Origin: Shewanella sp. NFH-SH190041
GTDB lineage: Bacteria > Pseudomonadota > Gammaproteobacteria > Enterobacterales > Shewanellaceae
Assembly (NCBI RefSeq): GCF_024363255.1
Contig: NZ_AP026071.1
Span: forward strand, 1 to 52,065
Direction of reading: 5' to 3'
DNA: 52,065 nt
A program made the translations under genes and the position numbers. This document shows positions 36,009 through 44,395 of this stretch, in pieces. Position 1 is the first letter of the stretch, and each line of letters begins with the position of its first letter. The notes below the pieces were generated by a model that had not been told where the DNA came from, did no database searches, and was given only the letters and a program-made list of their open reading frames with translations.

Positions 36009-36056
36009 ATATTTGGATATTGAGATATTGAAATATTTAGATATCAACATATAATT
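36009..36056. promoter_or_regulatory. Octamer array G
   Basis: Units ATATTTGG, ATATTGAG, ATATTGAA, ATATTTAG, ATATCAAC, ATATAATT. The last unit contains a TATAAT that could be the -10 box for transcription starting at leader L2. Confidence 0.72.
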
Positions 36057-36065
36057 TGATTCATA

Positions 36066-36110
36066 GGCGGCCCGCACAGGGTCAGCCACCAACCAGCAGG
36101 AGCTGAGATC
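36066..36110 (+). promoter_or_regulatory. Structured 5' leader L2
   Basis: Hairpin 1: GGCGGCCC (36066-36073) with GGGTC-A-GCC (36079-36087), loop GCACA. Hairpin 2: CAGC (36094-36097), loop AGGA, GCTG (36102-36105). ATG at 36111. Confidence 0.75.
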
Positions 36111-36746
36111 ATGAGTACAAGAGGCGCTATCACCATCACCGAAACTCACCGCCATTGCGACACAATGCAAGCCTGGCATTTTTACAATCATTATGACATG
36201 TACCCCGCAGGCATGGCCGCCATGCTACAAAAGGCCATCAAAGAAGGCACCCGCCATGGCATGGTACAAAAAATCATTACCGCCGGTGAACACTTACAGC
36301 TGTTAGATACAAGCTGCCAACATTTCGATCTGGCTTATCGTTATGACATAAACGCCGACACCCACCAGATCACCGCCACAGAATACCCCTTTGATGGCCC
36401 TAGCCGTGAATTTTACAGCGGCCCTATTTGGGAGTTTTGCGCCCGCTTTTTACCTGAAGCCACTTTTTATAATGATCACTTAAACCCCGTAACATACTGG
36501 CGACCAGAAAAAGGAGCCAAGCTGCAGTTAATTACCTGCAGCTTGGCAGCAGAATGGGCAGAGGAAAATCTAAACCGCGCTAAAAAACTAAAAGACAGCC
36601 CCGCCGCCGCGCAGATAATGCAAAGCTATATCACCAAAGCAGAGCGCCTTATCAATCTAGCCGCTGTCACACAAGATCAATTGCAGGAATGGGCCGAGGC
36701 CGTAAATACGCAGATGAAAGAAAAAGGCGGCGTACCTACCGCATAA
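36111..36746 (+). CDS. Conserved phage protein, STRGxI/YNHxDxYP family
   Basis: 211 aa. The N-terminus MSTRGAITI and the FYNHYDMYPAGM segment (about residues 25-36) belong to a widespread but uncharacterised phage and plasmid family. Helical C-terminus. Leader L2 controls its translation. Confidence 0.75.
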   Translation: MSTRGAITITETHRHCDTMQAWHFYNHYDMYPAGMAAMLQKAIKEGTRHGMVQKIITAGEHLQLLDTSCQHFDLAYRYDINADTHQITATEYPFDGPSREFYSGPIWEFCARFLPEATFYNDHLNPVTYWRPEKGAKLQLITCSLAAEWAEENLNRAKKLKDSPAAAQIMQSYITKAERLINLAAVTQDQLQEWAEAVNTQMKEKGGVPTA

Positions 36747-36754
36747 CAACCCAA

Positions 36755-36799
36755 GGCGGCCCGCACAGGGCCAGCCACCAACCAGCAGGAGCTGAGCCA
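36755..36799 (+). promoter_or_regulatory. Structured 5' leader L3 (intra-operon)
   Basis: Hairpin 1: GGCGGCCC (36755-36762) with GGGCC-A-GCC (36768-36776); the inner G-U pair of L1 and L2 is G-C here, a change that keeps the stem. Hairpin 2: CAGC (36783-36786), AGGA, GCTG (36791-36794). It begins 8 bp after the previous stop and has no octamer array before it, so it acts on a read-through mRNA. Confidence 0.75.
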
Positions 36800-36910
36800 A
36801 TGCGAAATATTTATGTGAAAATCAACGGGCGCTTAATCTGGATAGCGCAGCTGAACGAAACCGCCGCGCAAAGCTGGAAAGCCAGGCGGCCTGAGCGGAT
36901 AATCATCTGA
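36800..36910 (+). CDS. Small protein under leader L3
   Basis: 36 aa from ATG 36800, basic (C-terminus KARRPERIII). Its stop overlaps the next start (TGATG), so it may also couple translation of the 86-aa gene to leader L3. Confidence 0.65.
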   Translation: MRNIYVKINGRLIWIAQLNETAAQSWKARRPERIII

Positions 36911-37170
36911 TGTCAATTTATGCCAGAGTACAAGCCAGGTTATCCCAAGCCGCGCAAATTGCTGCGCCGGTTTGGGTGATCTGGACTGGGCGCGGATTCT
37001 ATCAATATGCTGGGCCTGTCCATTGCCCCATGCAAGCCGCCACATTTAGCAATTATCAAATTGCCGTCACACTGGCCAAAGAATTAACCCAAGCGGAAAA
37101 ACACAGCTGCTTAATCATGACACAATCAAAAGCTTTCAAGTTCTTGGCCAGCAATACAAAAGGGGAATAG
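36910..37170 (+). CDS. Early protein of unknown function
   Basis: 86 aa, translationally coupled to the 36-aa gene. Slightly basic, no membrane segment, contains WVIWTGRGFYQYAGPVHCPM. Not recognised. Confidence 0.6.
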   Translation: MSIYARVQARLSQAAQIAAPVWVIWTGRGFYQYAGPVHCPMQAATFSNYQIAVTLAKELTQAEKHSCLIMTQSKAFKFLASNTKGE

Positions 37171-37302
37171 GATATTCAGAAAAATATGTAATAAATAGCT
37201 ATAAATAATTAAAATAGCGCCTTGAATTGTCCCGATTCGGGACGTATACTAAATAAAAGGTTGAGGCAAAGGGCTAAAACCTATCTTAAAAGGATTTACA
37301 TT

Positions 37303-37515
37303 ATGGATATTAAATTCATCGAAAAAGATCAGCAATGGCAAAATGAGCAAACCGTTTATTGGTTCAGTGTTAATGAAGAAAACTATGGGATTGCAGATCA
37401 GGGCGGTGATCTTACATTGCTTGATTTTGAGGGCTACCCAATAGACGAATGTAATGATCATGAAAATATCAAAGCCGCATTAATCCCGCATTACGAAAAA
37501 CATATTATGGATTAA
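37303..37515 (+). CDS. Small acidic early protein
   Basis: 70 aa from ATG 37303 with AAAAGGA upstream; an in-frame extension to 37222 has no ribosome site. Acidic. One bp separates its stop from the next ATG, indicating coupling. Confidence 0.65.
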   Translation: MDIKFIEKDQQWQNEQTVYWFSVNEENYGIADQGGDLTLLDFEGYPIDECNDHENIKAALIPHYEKHIMD

Positions 37516-37516
37516 C

Positions 37517-37717
37517 ATGGCCTCACAAAACAGAACTGACCTGCTAACAAGGCTAGTCAAGAAAGCGGGAAGTGTTCGCAAAGCCGAGCAAATTATCTTA
37601 GATTCAAAAGGTGTTGCCCCATCAAAATCATCAATAGATCGAGCATTGAAAGGTTCAGGAACTGATTATTCAGTGCAATGTATGATTGATGATCTCTCTC
37701 AAGCGTTAAGCCATTAG
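37517..37717 (+). CDS. Small HTH-like protein
   Basis: 66 aa, basic. Residues of about 12-50 (KAGSVRKAEQIILDSKGVAPSKSSIDRALKGSG) look like a helix-turn-helix. It is coupled to the 70-aa gene; the pair could be a regulator or toxin-antitoxin-like module, but nothing proves it. Its stop lies in the terminator stem. Confidence 0.55.
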   Translation: MASQNRTDLLTRLVKKAGSVRKAEQIILDSKGVAPSKSSIDRALKGSGTDYSVQCMIDDLSQALSH

Positions 37718-37740
37718 CTCAGCTAATGGCTTAACACATT
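37706..37740 (+). terminator. Intrinsic terminator
   Basis: TTAAGCCATTAGC (37706-37718) pairs perfectly with GCTAATGGCTTAA (37722-37734), followed by CACATTTTTTCCC. The stem includes the stop codon of the 66-aa gene. Confidence 0.85.
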
Positions 37741-37792
37741 TTTTCCCGAATAGCCTATTTATGCCCTCCCCAAAGTTCAAGGAAACTTAACT

Positions 37793-38035
37793 ATGCCTAA
37801 AAAACTGGATAACCTTGCAGCTAACAGCACCCCAGCCACATCGTATACTGAGCGCTTAGAGCAGGCGATATTGTGGATGGATTATGCAATCAGTGCCGCA
37901 GGTGTTGGATTTGGTGGCTTATCAGATGCAGTCAATGATCTTTTGCCAGAGTTGAACAAATCAAAACTGGTAAAGGTAAAGGGGTTTACCCTGTCGCCAC
38001 CGCCCAGTTATGACGAACTTTATGACGATATTTAG
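37793..38035 (+). CDS. Early protein of unknown function
   Basis: 80 aa, RBS AAGGA. One mildly hydrophobic helix near the centre (LWMDYAISAAGVGFGGLSDAV). Its last codons form the first octamer of array H. Confidence 0.6.
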   Translation: MPKKLDNLAANSTPATSYTERLEQAILWMDYAISAAGVGFGGLSDAVNDLLPELNKSKLVKVKGFTLSPPPSYDELYDDI

Positions 38036-38099
38036 ATATTGTAATATTTAAATGTTTAGATATTTTGATATTCAGATATTGAGATATCTCAATATTTAA
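38028..38099. promoter_or_regulatory. Octamer array H, nine units
   Basis: Longest array: ATATTTAG, ATATTGTA, ATATTTAA, ATGTTTAG, ATATTTTG, ATATTCAG, ATATTGAG, ATATCTCA, ATATTTAA. The period of 8 bp holds without a gap over 72 bp. It begins inside the end of the 80-aa gene and is followed by leader L4. Confidence 0.8.
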
Positions 38100-38115
38100 C
38101 TAAACTATCATAAAC

Positions 38116-38159
38116 GGCGGCCCATACCGGGCCAGCCACAACCAGCAGGAGCTGAGATC
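38116..38159 (+). promoter_or_regulatory. Structured 5' leader L4
   Basis: Hairpin 1: GGCGGCCC (38116-38123) with GGGCC-A-GCC (38129-38137), loop ATACC. Hairpin 2: CAGC (38143-38146), AGGA, GCTG (38151-38154). ATG at 38160. The linker is one base shorter than in L1-L3. Confidence 0.75.
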
Positions 38160-39062
38160 ATGGCTTTATCATCACAAGATAAATATGCTTTATACCTAAA
38201 CTCATTTTGCCTAACCCTGTGCGGCGGGGCCATTTACGCCGGTGCCAGCCCGCAATTTTTATTGCCTATCTGGCTTGTGGTCTGCGCTATCCCTACGGCA
38301 TTAGCTAGCAGCCTGCGCCACGCAACACAACAATTAAAAGCAACATCACGCAGCAACACCCCACCCCCCAAAAAAGCGCCCCAGCCAACGCCCAGTTTTA
38401 TCAAGCCAACATTATGGCAGGGCAACAGCTTAAAGGGCCGCTGGATAGTCACCCGCAAAGCAGATGGCATCAGAGCAATAAAACACCAGGGCCAAATAGT
38501 TACAACCAGCGGCAACCCTTGGCCCATCCGCCCAGAATTAATGCCGAGTAATGAGGCCGAAATCTATTTCGGGCCTGGCAACTGGAAAAAAAGTGATTTA
38601 GCTATGAAAGGTAAGATCCCGGTTATGCCCGCACAAATCTATGCTATTGACACCCCCGACCCCCGGCTAATGATCAGCATCATCACCAATCCCACCGCCG
38701 AGCAAATCAACCAAATGATGGCCCAAGAACTGGCCGCTGGCTGGGAAGGGCTGGTATTGCGACAGGGTGACACCTGGATCAAAGTAAAGAAAAAAGAAAC
38801 CCACGACACCCCAATTATCGGCGTTAACAAAAAAGCCGGGCGGGTCATATCATTGGCCACTCATCACGGCAATGTGGGCAACCTGAGCGCAGCCTTAAAA
38901 AAGCAAATACAACACGATGAGGGCGCAATCATCGGGCGCATTGTTGAAATAGAATGTATGGAATTAACGAAAAACGGCAAATTCAGAGAACCCAGAATAA
39001 TCCGTGTCCGTGATGATAAAACCCCGCAAAATATCGTGCCATTTCCGGGGGGTGTTGCATGA
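38160..39062 (+). CDS. ATP-dependent DNA-ligase-like protein with an N-terminal membrane anchor
   Basis: 300 aa. Residues of about 11-28 and 33-50 are hydrophobic and look like a membrane hairpin, followed by a Pro-rich linker (67-80). From about residue 93 it resembles a minimal ATP-dependent ligase: motif I KADGIR with the putative adenylated Lys100, motif IV EGLVLRQ (196-202), motif V WIKVKK (206-211), then a small OB-fold. Motif III is not obvious. A membrane-tethered ligase is unusual; it could seal nicks in virion or telomere DNA at the membrane. Leader L4 precedes it. Confidence 0.75.
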   Translation: MALSSQDKYALYLNSFCLTLCGGAIYAGASPQFLLPIWLVVCAIPTALASSLRHATQQLKATSRSNTPPPKKAPQPTPSFIKPTLWQGNSLKGRWIVTRKADGIRAIKHQGQIVTTSGNPWPIRPELMPSNEAEIYFGPGNWKKSDLAMKGKIPVMPAQIYAIDTPDPRLMISIITNPTAEQINQMMAQELAAGWEGLVLRQGDTWIKVKKKETHDTPIIGVNKKAGRVISLATHHGNVGNLSAALKKQIQHDEGAIIGRIVEIECMELTKNGKFREPRIIRVRDDKTPQNIVPFPGGVA

Positions 39063-39667
39063 GTCTTACCGCCATGAATTTAACCAAGTTAACCACCATC
39101 ACCAACCTATTAGGGGCTGAGTGGACGCTGGAACAACGGCCAGAAAAAGTGCATGACTACATGGCCAAAATATTTCATCGCAGCAGCAATGCCGTGCTGT
39201 ATATCAACAGTAACAATCGCCGCTGGACAATTAGCGGCCTATGGCCAAACCGCAAAGACTGGCGCAACTTTACCATCCACCAAATTGATCGGGATCACCC
39301 CTACAGCAAAATAACGGTAAATGCTGAACGCTCGGGGCAAGCCATCGCCCGCGATATTCAGCGCCGCTTTTTACCCCATTACTTAGATGGCCTGGATAAA
39401 GTGAATCAATACATGACTAAACTGCAGCAAAAACAGCAGCAGTTTGAGCAAATGGATGCTTTTTTACAGCAACACATAGCGATTGAACACATACAAAAAA
39501 GCACATGGTCAACCAGCTACACACTGGCCCACAGCAAGGGGCAATTCACCTTGTCACAGCAGCGAGAAACAGAATTAACCCTCACGGGGTTATCAATAGA
39601 ACAACTGCTGCAAATTATGCAGATAGTTAACACACCAAAAACGAATCAATCAGGTACAACACAATGA
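39059..39667 (+). CDS. Protein of unknown function after the ligase-like gene
   Basis: 202 aa. Start overlaps the previous stop (ATGA). Central coiled-coil stretch rich in Q (YMTKLQQKQQQFEQMDAFLQ). Probably works with the ligase-like protein, judged only from coupling. Confidence 0.65.
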   Translation: MSLTAMNLTKLTTITNLLGAEWTLEQRPEKVHDYMAKIFHRSSNAVLYINSNNRRWTISGLWPNRKDWRNFTIHQIDRDHPYSKITVNAERSGQAIARDIQRRFLPHYLDGLDKVNQYMTKLQQKQQQFEQMDAFLQQHIAIEHIQKSTWSTSYTLAHSKGQFTLSQQRETELTLTGLSIEQLLQIMQIVNTPKTNQSGTTQ

Positions 39668-39942
39668 AAATCACACTCACCGCCGCCGGTATCACAGCAG
39701 ATATTGATCCGGCCAGCTGCCAAGATATCACCCAGCCAGGCTACCGCGCCCCCTCGCTGGATGATATCCACGCTGTCAAAAATGCCTGTCAGTGGAGTCG
39801 CGCCGAAATTGCAAACCAACTCGGCGTTAATGCCAAATTGGCAGGCAACTGGCTCAATCCGGGCCAAGGCAGTAGCAGCCAAATTCCATGGGCCAGCTGG
39901 ATCATTTGGCTACACAAAGCCGGATTAATTGAAATCGGATAA
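39664..39942 (+). CDS. HTH protein at the end of the rightward operon
   Basis: 92 aa. The stretch SLDDIHAVKNACQWSRAEIANQLGVNAKLAGNWL (about residues 39-72) is a helix-turn-helix of the Cro/XRE or TFIIIC-like phage type. Coupled to the previous gene (ATGA). Its 3' end is repeat A, of which a 3'-only remnant is found at 40852. Confidence 0.7.
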   Translation: MKITLTAAGITADIDPASCQDITQPGYRAPSLDDIHAVKNACQWSRAEIANQLGVNAKLAGNWLNPGQGSSSQIPWASWIIWLHKAGLIEIG

Positions 39943-39995
39943 ATCAACCGCAAGATGGCGAGGATAAATAACATCAGGTAAGCTGAGATTTTATT
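39900..39995 (+). repeat. Direct repeat A (96 bp), left copy
   Basis: Identical to 40852-40947. It covers the last 43 bp of the 92-aa gene and 53 bp downstream. It defines the left edge of cargo cassette X. Confidence 0.95.
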
Positions 39996-40058
39996 GTCTA
40001 ATCTTGGGTTAAAACCATCGCATTTATGTGATTAGATTTATCTCAAATATTCTCCCAA

Positions 40059-40097
40059 AAAAAGCTCATGAGCTATTGACGTGCTCATGAGCTTTTT
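40059..40097 (+). terminator. Terminator overlapping the cassette X promoter
   Basis: AAAAAGCTCATGAGC (40059-40073) pairs perfectly with GCTCATGAGCTTTTT (40083-40097). It ends the upstream operon. The right arm is also the spacer of the next promoter. Confidence 0.85.
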
Positions 40098-40104
40098 CTA
40101 TTAT
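40076..40104 (+). promoter_or_regulatory. Sigma-70 promoter of cassette X
   Basis: TTGACG (40076-40081), 17-bp spacer, TATTAT (40099-40104). The -35 box is in the loop of the terminator hairpin. The X genes can therefore be expressed independently in the prophage, like a moron. Confidence 0.75.
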
Positions 40105-40136
40105 AGTTACATCAAGACGAAAGGGAGATAATCATC

Positions 40137-40556
40137 ATGAATATTACCAGCATGGAACATAAAGAGGCTTACGACCGCATTATCAAGATCCTTACCGATG
40201 GGTCGGAAGATGCAGAAAAAGTATCAGCGTTAAAGTTGATAGCGGATGAGCTGGGCGTAGACCTCAGCAGGGATAGCATCGATAACGAGCTTGGTTTGAC
40301 GATCCTGTACGGCGACGGCCTTGACGGAATAGTAAGCTGTGAAGAAGATTTACGCTCCGACATTGACTTGATAGCGGAAGAAACGTCACTACCAAAAAAG
40401 TATGTAAATGATGCGATTTTTGACGATTGTTCTGATTCGGTTGAACACTTCGACTCCGGTTTCTATGCTGGCGGTGTTACTGTGTATAACTATCCGCAGC
40501 TTTTACGTTCTTTGAAAGAAGAATCTTGCGAGTCCTTTGAAACAAGCAGCAGCTAG
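40137..40556 (+). CDS. Cassette X: strongly acidic protein
   Basis: 139 aa with about 32 D/E against about 11 K/R, spread over the whole length. Strong site GGGAG. Small, very acidic phage proteins are often DNA mimics (anti-restriction) or antitoxins, but no family motif is visible, so this is inference. It has its own promoter and is less GC-rich than nearby genes, suggesting recent acquisition. Confidence 0.75.
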   Translation: MNITSMEHKEAYDRIIKILTDGSEDAEKVSALKLIADELGVDLSRDSIDNELGLTILYGDGLDGIVSCEEDLRSDIDLIAEETSLPKKYVNDAIFDDCSDSVEHFDSGFYAGGVTVYNYPQLLRSLKEESCESFETSSS

Positions 40557-40566
40557 AGATGACAAA

Positions 40567-40746
40567 ATGGCTACTGAATACCGAAAGAATAAAAAGCAAA
40601 TATATGGTTGTTTCTTGTCAAGCGAGGACGCTGCAATAGTCCTCGCTGCAATTGAAAAAGCAGCTAAAAAAACAGGTGTTACAAACAATCGCAAAAACAG
40701 GTTAGCACTTCTAGAAATGGCACGTCATTACAACGAAACAACATGA
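40567..40746 (+). CDS. Cassette X: small basic protein
   Basis: 59 aa from ATG 40567; a TTG at 40537 inside the previous gene is the alternative. Basic, with two predicted helices (EDAAIVLAAIEKAAKKTG and KNRLALLEMARHY). It may be a partner of the acidic protein. Not recognised. Confidence 0.6.
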   Translation: MATEYRKNKKQIYGCFLSSEDAAIVLAAIEKAAKKTGVTNNRKNRLALLEMARHYNETT

Positions 40747-40755
40747 GTTATCGCT

Positions 40756-40781
40756 ACGGCAGTCACAGTGTGTACTGCCGT
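40756..40781 (+). terminator. Hairpin at the end of cassette X
   Basis: ACGGCAGT (40756-40763) pairs with ACTGCCGT (40774-40781). There is no T-run, so it is a weak or factor-dependent terminator at best. Confidence 0.4.
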
Positions 40782-40790
40782 CCACTACCA

Positions 40791-40851
40791 ATATCATTAA
40801 AGCTGCTCGTTATAATGCCGCATCCGCTCACATGCCAAGGCATTTTCTACA
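40791..40851 (+). repeat. Direct repeat B (61 bp), left copy
   Basis: Identical to 41452-41512. It is the isolated 3' end of the minus-strand 136-aa gene, without the rest of that gene. It joins repeat A-prime with no spacer at 40851/40852. Confidence 0.95.
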
Positions 40852-40947
40852 GATCATTTGGCTACACAAAGCCGGATTAATTGAAATCGGATAAATCAAC
40901 CGCAAGATGGCGAGGATAAATAACATCAGGTAAGCTGAGATTTTATT
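40852..40947 (+). repeat. Direct repeat A (96 bp), right copy
   Basis: Identical to 39900-39995, and a remnant of the 3' end of the 92-aa HTH gene. It defines the left edge of cargo cassette Y. Confidence 0.95.
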
Positions 40948-40961
40948 TTCAAGGATGAAAT

Positions 40962-41441
40962 ATGTCTCACTTACTCGCCGCCATTATATCGCTGGCCAGT
41001 CCAACATCAGATTGGTATTTCACCAGCGAAAAAGACCCATTTACAAACCAGCATTGGCAGCAAACCTTGGGGCAAAATGCTCGGGGAGATATCATGGCCC
41101 TGCTTTGCACTGAAACCCGGTTAACGCTAACCTTTAAACCGATTAACTCAGACGGGCCATTTCGGGCCAAGGCATATGCTTTTACAGATAACAATCCAGG
41201 CATGGAGCTATCAGGGCAAACCGGCTTGAATGGCTTTTATGCCGAACAACAAACCCCAGCATGGGGGGAAAACTGGGATCAGCTCATCCAACAACTGCGC
41301 ACCAGTCATATTCTCCATGCGAGAGTCTTTGGGGATAAAATAAGCTATACCATGAGTTTTGATATCAGCGCCGCCGGGCGCACCATTGGCGATGTATTGG
41401 CATTTTGTCAGGCTAATCAAGCCGCAAGAACCGGACAGTAA
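40962..41441 (+). CDS. Cassette Y: protein of unknown function
   Basis: 159 aa with site AAGGA. Soluble. Has a beta-rich middle (MALLCTETRLTLTFKPI). It occupies the same A/B-flanked slot as the two X genes but has no visible relation to them. Not recognised. Confidence 0.65.
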   Translation: MSHLLAAIISLASPTSDWYFTSEKDPFTNQHWQQTLGQNARGDIMALLCTETRLTLTFKPINSDGPFRAKAYAFTDNNPGMELSGQTGLNGFYAEQQTPAWGENWDQLIQQLRTSHILHARVFGDKISYTMSFDISAAGRTIGDVLAFCQANQAARTGQ

Positions 41442-41451
41442 TCCTATTTTT

Positions 41452-41512
41452 ATATCATTAAAGCTGCTCGTTATAATGCCGCATCCGCTCACATGCCAAG
41501 GCATTTTCTACA
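41452..41512 (+). repeat. Direct repeat B (61 bp), right copy
   Basis: Original copy, forming the end of the minus-strand 136-aa gene. Identical to 40791-40851. Confidence 0.95.
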
Positions 41513-41850
41513 TATTCAGAAATGGCTTTTACGCTGTTGCTGGATTGATTCAATTGTTCCCTTGCATCGACTAGCCACCCCGATGCAACGGATTGAGATA
41601 CCCAACAATCATTAGTCCCCCACACCAAATTACCGACTTTGGCACCATCAAGATAACCATCAAAGTCATGGGCTTGATGATCAATAACTGATTGCGTAAG
41701 CACTTCAAACTCCTGCAAGTTAGCCAGGGTACTATCAACGGCACTGTCCACTGCAGACTGCCAAGATGTAAAGTCAATCTTTGAGAATGTAGTCGTATCG
41801 TCAACAAGTTCGGCAAATGCCTGCGCCACCACTTCGTCGGTAATATTCAT
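41458..41850 (-). CDS. Protein of unknown function, end of the immunity-linked operon
   Basis: 130 aa from ATG 41850 (a start at 41868 is possible). Acidic and helical. Its C-terminal codons are repeat B. Last gene of the leftward operon that begins at 44301. Confidence 0.65.
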   Translation of the reverse strand: MNITDEVVAQAFAELVDDTTTFSKIDFTSWQSAVDSAVDSTLANLQEFEVLTQSVIDHQAHDFDGYLDGAKVGNLVWGTNDCWVSQSVASGWLVDAREQLNQSSNSVKAISEYVENALACERMRHYNEQL

Positions 41851-41889
41851 AACCCTCTTAGCCTCCATTAATAGGATATCGGGTGATTG

Positions 41890-42108
41890 TTATTCCTCAA
41901 AAACCAAGCAATAACCAAAACCATCCACACCATCAGTACAAATTGCCTCCGATACAGATGCGTCTGGCTCAAAGACCACTTTCAACTCACCACCACGAAT
42001 TTTACCAATAATATATTCAAATCCTTCGCAATCATTCTCTTGGGCATTTTTAAAACCATCCTCAACAACATCTTTTAGTGTTTTGTTCTTGCTATATGCC
42101 AATGCCAT
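41890..42108 (-). CDS. Small acidic protein
   Basis: 72 aa with beta-like C-terminus (GELKVVFEPDASVSEAICTDG). It starts about 41 bp downstream of the 79-aa gene. Not recognised. Confidence 0.6.
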   Translation of the reverse strand: MALAYSKNKTLKDVVEDGFKNAQENDCEGFEYIIGKIRGGELKVVFEPDASVSEAICTDGVDGFGYCLVFEE

Positions 42109-42149
42109 AAATCCTTCCCCATTGTTATTCTTGCGTTCTTGAGTGTGCG

Positions 42150-42389
42150 TTAACTCAAAACTGACTTATCTGGCTGATAACATTCCGGGGATAAATCAAT
42201 CACCATCACCCCCGGCGGGCCATCATGAAACAACTGCAGCGCCTGGCCCGTATTTAACCAACCCATAATTTGGTTAAACTGGGCCAAGGGGCATTGCTGA
42301 ATATTCACGATCAGCAACCCCCACACATTGACCTGGCTCAAACTATTTGGCCCGGCAATATCACGCATCACATCACGCAGCGCCAGCAT
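42150..42389 (-). CDS. Protein coupled to the RdgC-FtsK-gamma gene
   Basis: 79 aa from ATG 42389, which has GGAG at good spacing and overlaps the fusion gene's end. A longer form from 42446 is possible. Contains a helix followed by beta structure ([14 protein letters not shown]). Not recognised. Confidence 0.55.
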   Translation of the reverse strand: MLALRDVMRDIAGPNSLSQVNVWGLLIVNIQQCPLAQFNQIMGWLNTGQALQLFHDGPPGVMVIDLSPECYQPDKSVLS

Positions 42390-43563
42390 CACCCAATACT
42401 CCACGTAAAACACTGCGCTGACCATTGTGACCGGCCGGGCTGACAATACCGCCCTTTTCCATCATTTCAACCAATTCCGCCGCCCGGTTGTAACCTATCT
42501 TAAAGTACCGCTGTATCATCGAAACGCTGACCCGGGATTCCGCCTGCACTAATGCCACGGCCTCACGATACAACGCCGGATCATCACACTGGCCTAGCTG
42601 CGGCGCGTTATCAGAAACAGGACTACGAAACAGCACATCACTCGACCAAACCCATTGCGGGGGCAACCCTAGCCCGACAGACTGGCACAGCTGTACAGTT
42701 AAAGTACGGCATAACTGGCCAAACACATTTAGCTCATCAGCAACACCGCCACCATCAAAATCAAACGCGCCGAGATCCACCTCTAGCCCCTGGATGCGCC
42801 CCGAGTCATTCAGGGAAAAACTGGCATAGCGCCAAGCCACGTCATGGGCTTTTACCCACCCCAATAATGCCAATTTTTTAATATTAAAATATGTCAATAT
42901 CTCAGTAAGGAGATCCGCCTGCAAATCAGCATTACTTAATTGTAAAACCGTTTTATCCGCAACGCCTTTCACCGTGCCGCCTAATGTCAGGCCAGCGCTA
43001 ACCGTGCCAGTGGTAATCCACCGGCTAAATGCGCCGGATATAACCTCTGGCAAGAACTCGACTACAGATAAATCAAACATCTGACAGATCAACGCTTTCG
43101 CATCTTTCACTACGCCAGCGCCAGTATTATTGAGATAAACCATCCCTGCCGGGATATCAAAAACCATGATCAATGAATCAATATCCGATGGCACTTCGGC
43201 CAATAACAACTGCAGCTGCTCTGACTTCAATTTACTGATCTGCTCATCATCAAGCCTACGACCATCACACTCTAATTTATCCAATGCTTTTTTATAACGT
43301 TTGCTCAGCTGGCCAGCATCAACCGTTCGGGATTCTTTGATGTAGCGCAACATCAATAATTGGCCATCATCCGAAAAAAGGGCCGGGATATTCTCATCCA
43401 TATCTAAGCTACCGAACCCACAACTTGATTTTGACGGTTTAGCATCATCTATCGGCGTATGTGGCTGCCCCAACACCGCATCTAATACCAATTCCCGCAC
43501 AAACATATCAGGATTAAACTGCAATATAGTGAGATTTTTAAATAGAGCTAACATCTGATTCAT
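42373..43563 (-). CDS. RdgC-like protein fused to an FtsK gamma domain
   Basis: 396 aa from ATG 43563 (GGGGG upstream). Residues of about 1-320 resemble RdgC, a DNA-binding ring that limits Rec[12 protein letters not shown] at the start, [62 protein letters not shown]. The last 65 residues are an FtsK gamma (winged-helix, KOPS-reading) domain: [11 protein letters not shown], then [20 protein letters not shown] and [15 protein letters not shown]. The fusion could aim the RdgC clamp at polarised chromosome motifs. Octamers are embedded at 42881-42904. Confidence 0.85.
   Translation of the reverse strand: MNQMLALFKNLTILQFNPDMFVRELVLDAVLGQPHTPIDDAKPSKSSCGFGSLDMDENIPALFSDDGQLLMLRYIKESRTVDAGQLSKRYKKALDKLECDGRRLDDEQISKLKSEQLQLLLAEVPSDIDSLIMVFDIPAGMVYLNNTGAGVVKDAKALICQMFDLSVVEFLPEVISGAFSRWITTGTVSAGLTLGGTVKGVADKTVLQLSNADLQADLLTEILTYFNIKKLALLGWVKAHDVAWRYASFSLNDSGRIQGLEVDLGAFDFDGGGVADELNVFGQLCRTLTVQLCQSVGLGLPPQWVWSSDVLFRSPVSDNAPQLGQCDDPALYREAVALVQAESRVSVSMIQRYFKIGYNRAAELVEMMEKGGIVSPAGHNGQRSVLRGVLGDAGAA
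42881..42904. promoter_or_regulatory. Octamer array inside the RdgC-FtsK-gamma coding sequence
   Basis: ATATTAAA, ATATGTCA, ATATCTCA in phase at 8 bp, preceded by ATTTTTTA. It sits in the codons for [13 protein letters not shown]. No promoter is expected here, which fits a centromere role better than an operator role. Confidence 0.55.
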
Positions 43564-44053
43564 TGCCCCCAATGAAAGGTGATAATAACGCCAGTACCGC
43601 ATCTTCCCGCTGGCTAACGATGGCAAGCATGGACACCCACAGGGGCCGCCAGTCCCTGTGCCAATTATTAAGTGAGATTTCAGCCTCAGCGGCCAACTCT
43701 CGAATAGATAACGCACTACCGCCCCGCAACAACTGACTGCGGTACTCCTGCAATGCTAAGACGCATAACCTGGCAGCTTTCAATCGTTTTGCCTCGGTCA
43801 GCGGATGATCAGCCTCTAATGCAGCCAACAAGCTGCTTTGCGCCTCAGCAACTAACGCCGCATCGGGCTGCGGTGAATATAACGTGTGCATCATGGCACC
43901 ATCTGGGTGCCGGTGTACCCGCCGCAGGATCTTACTGTTATCAAATGCCCAAGGCGGCAATGGACAACTCGCCCCAAACTTTCGCCCAGCAGCACATGAA
44001 TGGCGCGGGCGCTCTGTTGGCCGGTACGCAGAGATCAGCAGTAAACGCAGCAA
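43538..44053 (-). CDS. HTH-containing protein of the immunity operon
   Basis: Up to 171 aa; ATG at 43897 (119 aa) is likelier because the first 52 residues are low in predicted structure. Residues [25 protein letters not shown] form a helix-turn-helix, then [20 protein letters not shown]. It follows the Cro-like gene, where a CII-like or O-like regulator is often found. Confidence 0.5.
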   Translation of the reverse strand: MLRLLLISAYRPTERPRHSCAAGRKFGASCPLPPWAFDNSKILRRVHRHPDGAMMHTLYSPQPDAALVAEAQSSLLAALEADHPLTEAKRLKAARLCVLALQEYRSQLLRGGSALSIRELAAEAEISLNNWHRDWRPLWVSMLAIVSQREDAVLALLSPFIGGNESDVSSI

Positions 44054-44079
44054 GCGGTTCTGCCCTACGCTGGATAATG

Positions 44080-44301
44080 CTAATCCAGTGATACTTTTAC
44101 CCCCAGTACATGCAAGACTGATTCAACTTTTCTCACGCCAAAATCAATCGTTTCAGCATTTTTATCCCGCATCACGCTATACAGCCAGCCCAACTCCACA
44201 CCCGCTTCCGTGGCGATTTGAGGATAATCACCGCGCCGGTGAGCAAGCTCTCGCCTCAGTTGCATGACTAACACTGACTTTTTTGTGACTTTATCCACCA
44301 A
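44080..44301 (-). CDS. Cro-like HTH regulator
   Basis: 73 aa, transcribed away from the repressor gene. HTH at about residues 26-60: YPQIATEAGVELGWLYSVMR. It heads the leftward operon. An 18-bp palindromic operator lies 32 bp upstream of its start. Probably opposes the CI-like repressor in the lysis-lysogeny choice. Confidence 0.7.
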   Translation of the reverse strand: MVDKVTKKSVLVMQLRRELAHRRGDYPQIATEAGVELGWLYSVMRDKNAETIDFGVRKVESVLHVLGVKVSLD

Positions 44302-44332
44302 AGCAATCCCTTGTGTTATTTATAATAGTTTC

Positions 44333-44350
44333 TTAGTAATATATTACTAA
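44333..44350. promoter_or_regulatory. Repressor operator, perfect 18-bp palindrome
   Basis: TTAGTAATATATTACTAA lies between the divergent Cro-like and CI-like genes. It also overlaps the likely -35 regions of both promoters. The same 18 bp recur at 46023-46040. Confidence 0.8.
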
Positions 44351-44395
44351 ATAAAAACGGTTTTCGGTATTACTTTCCTGAAATAGTTGGCTATC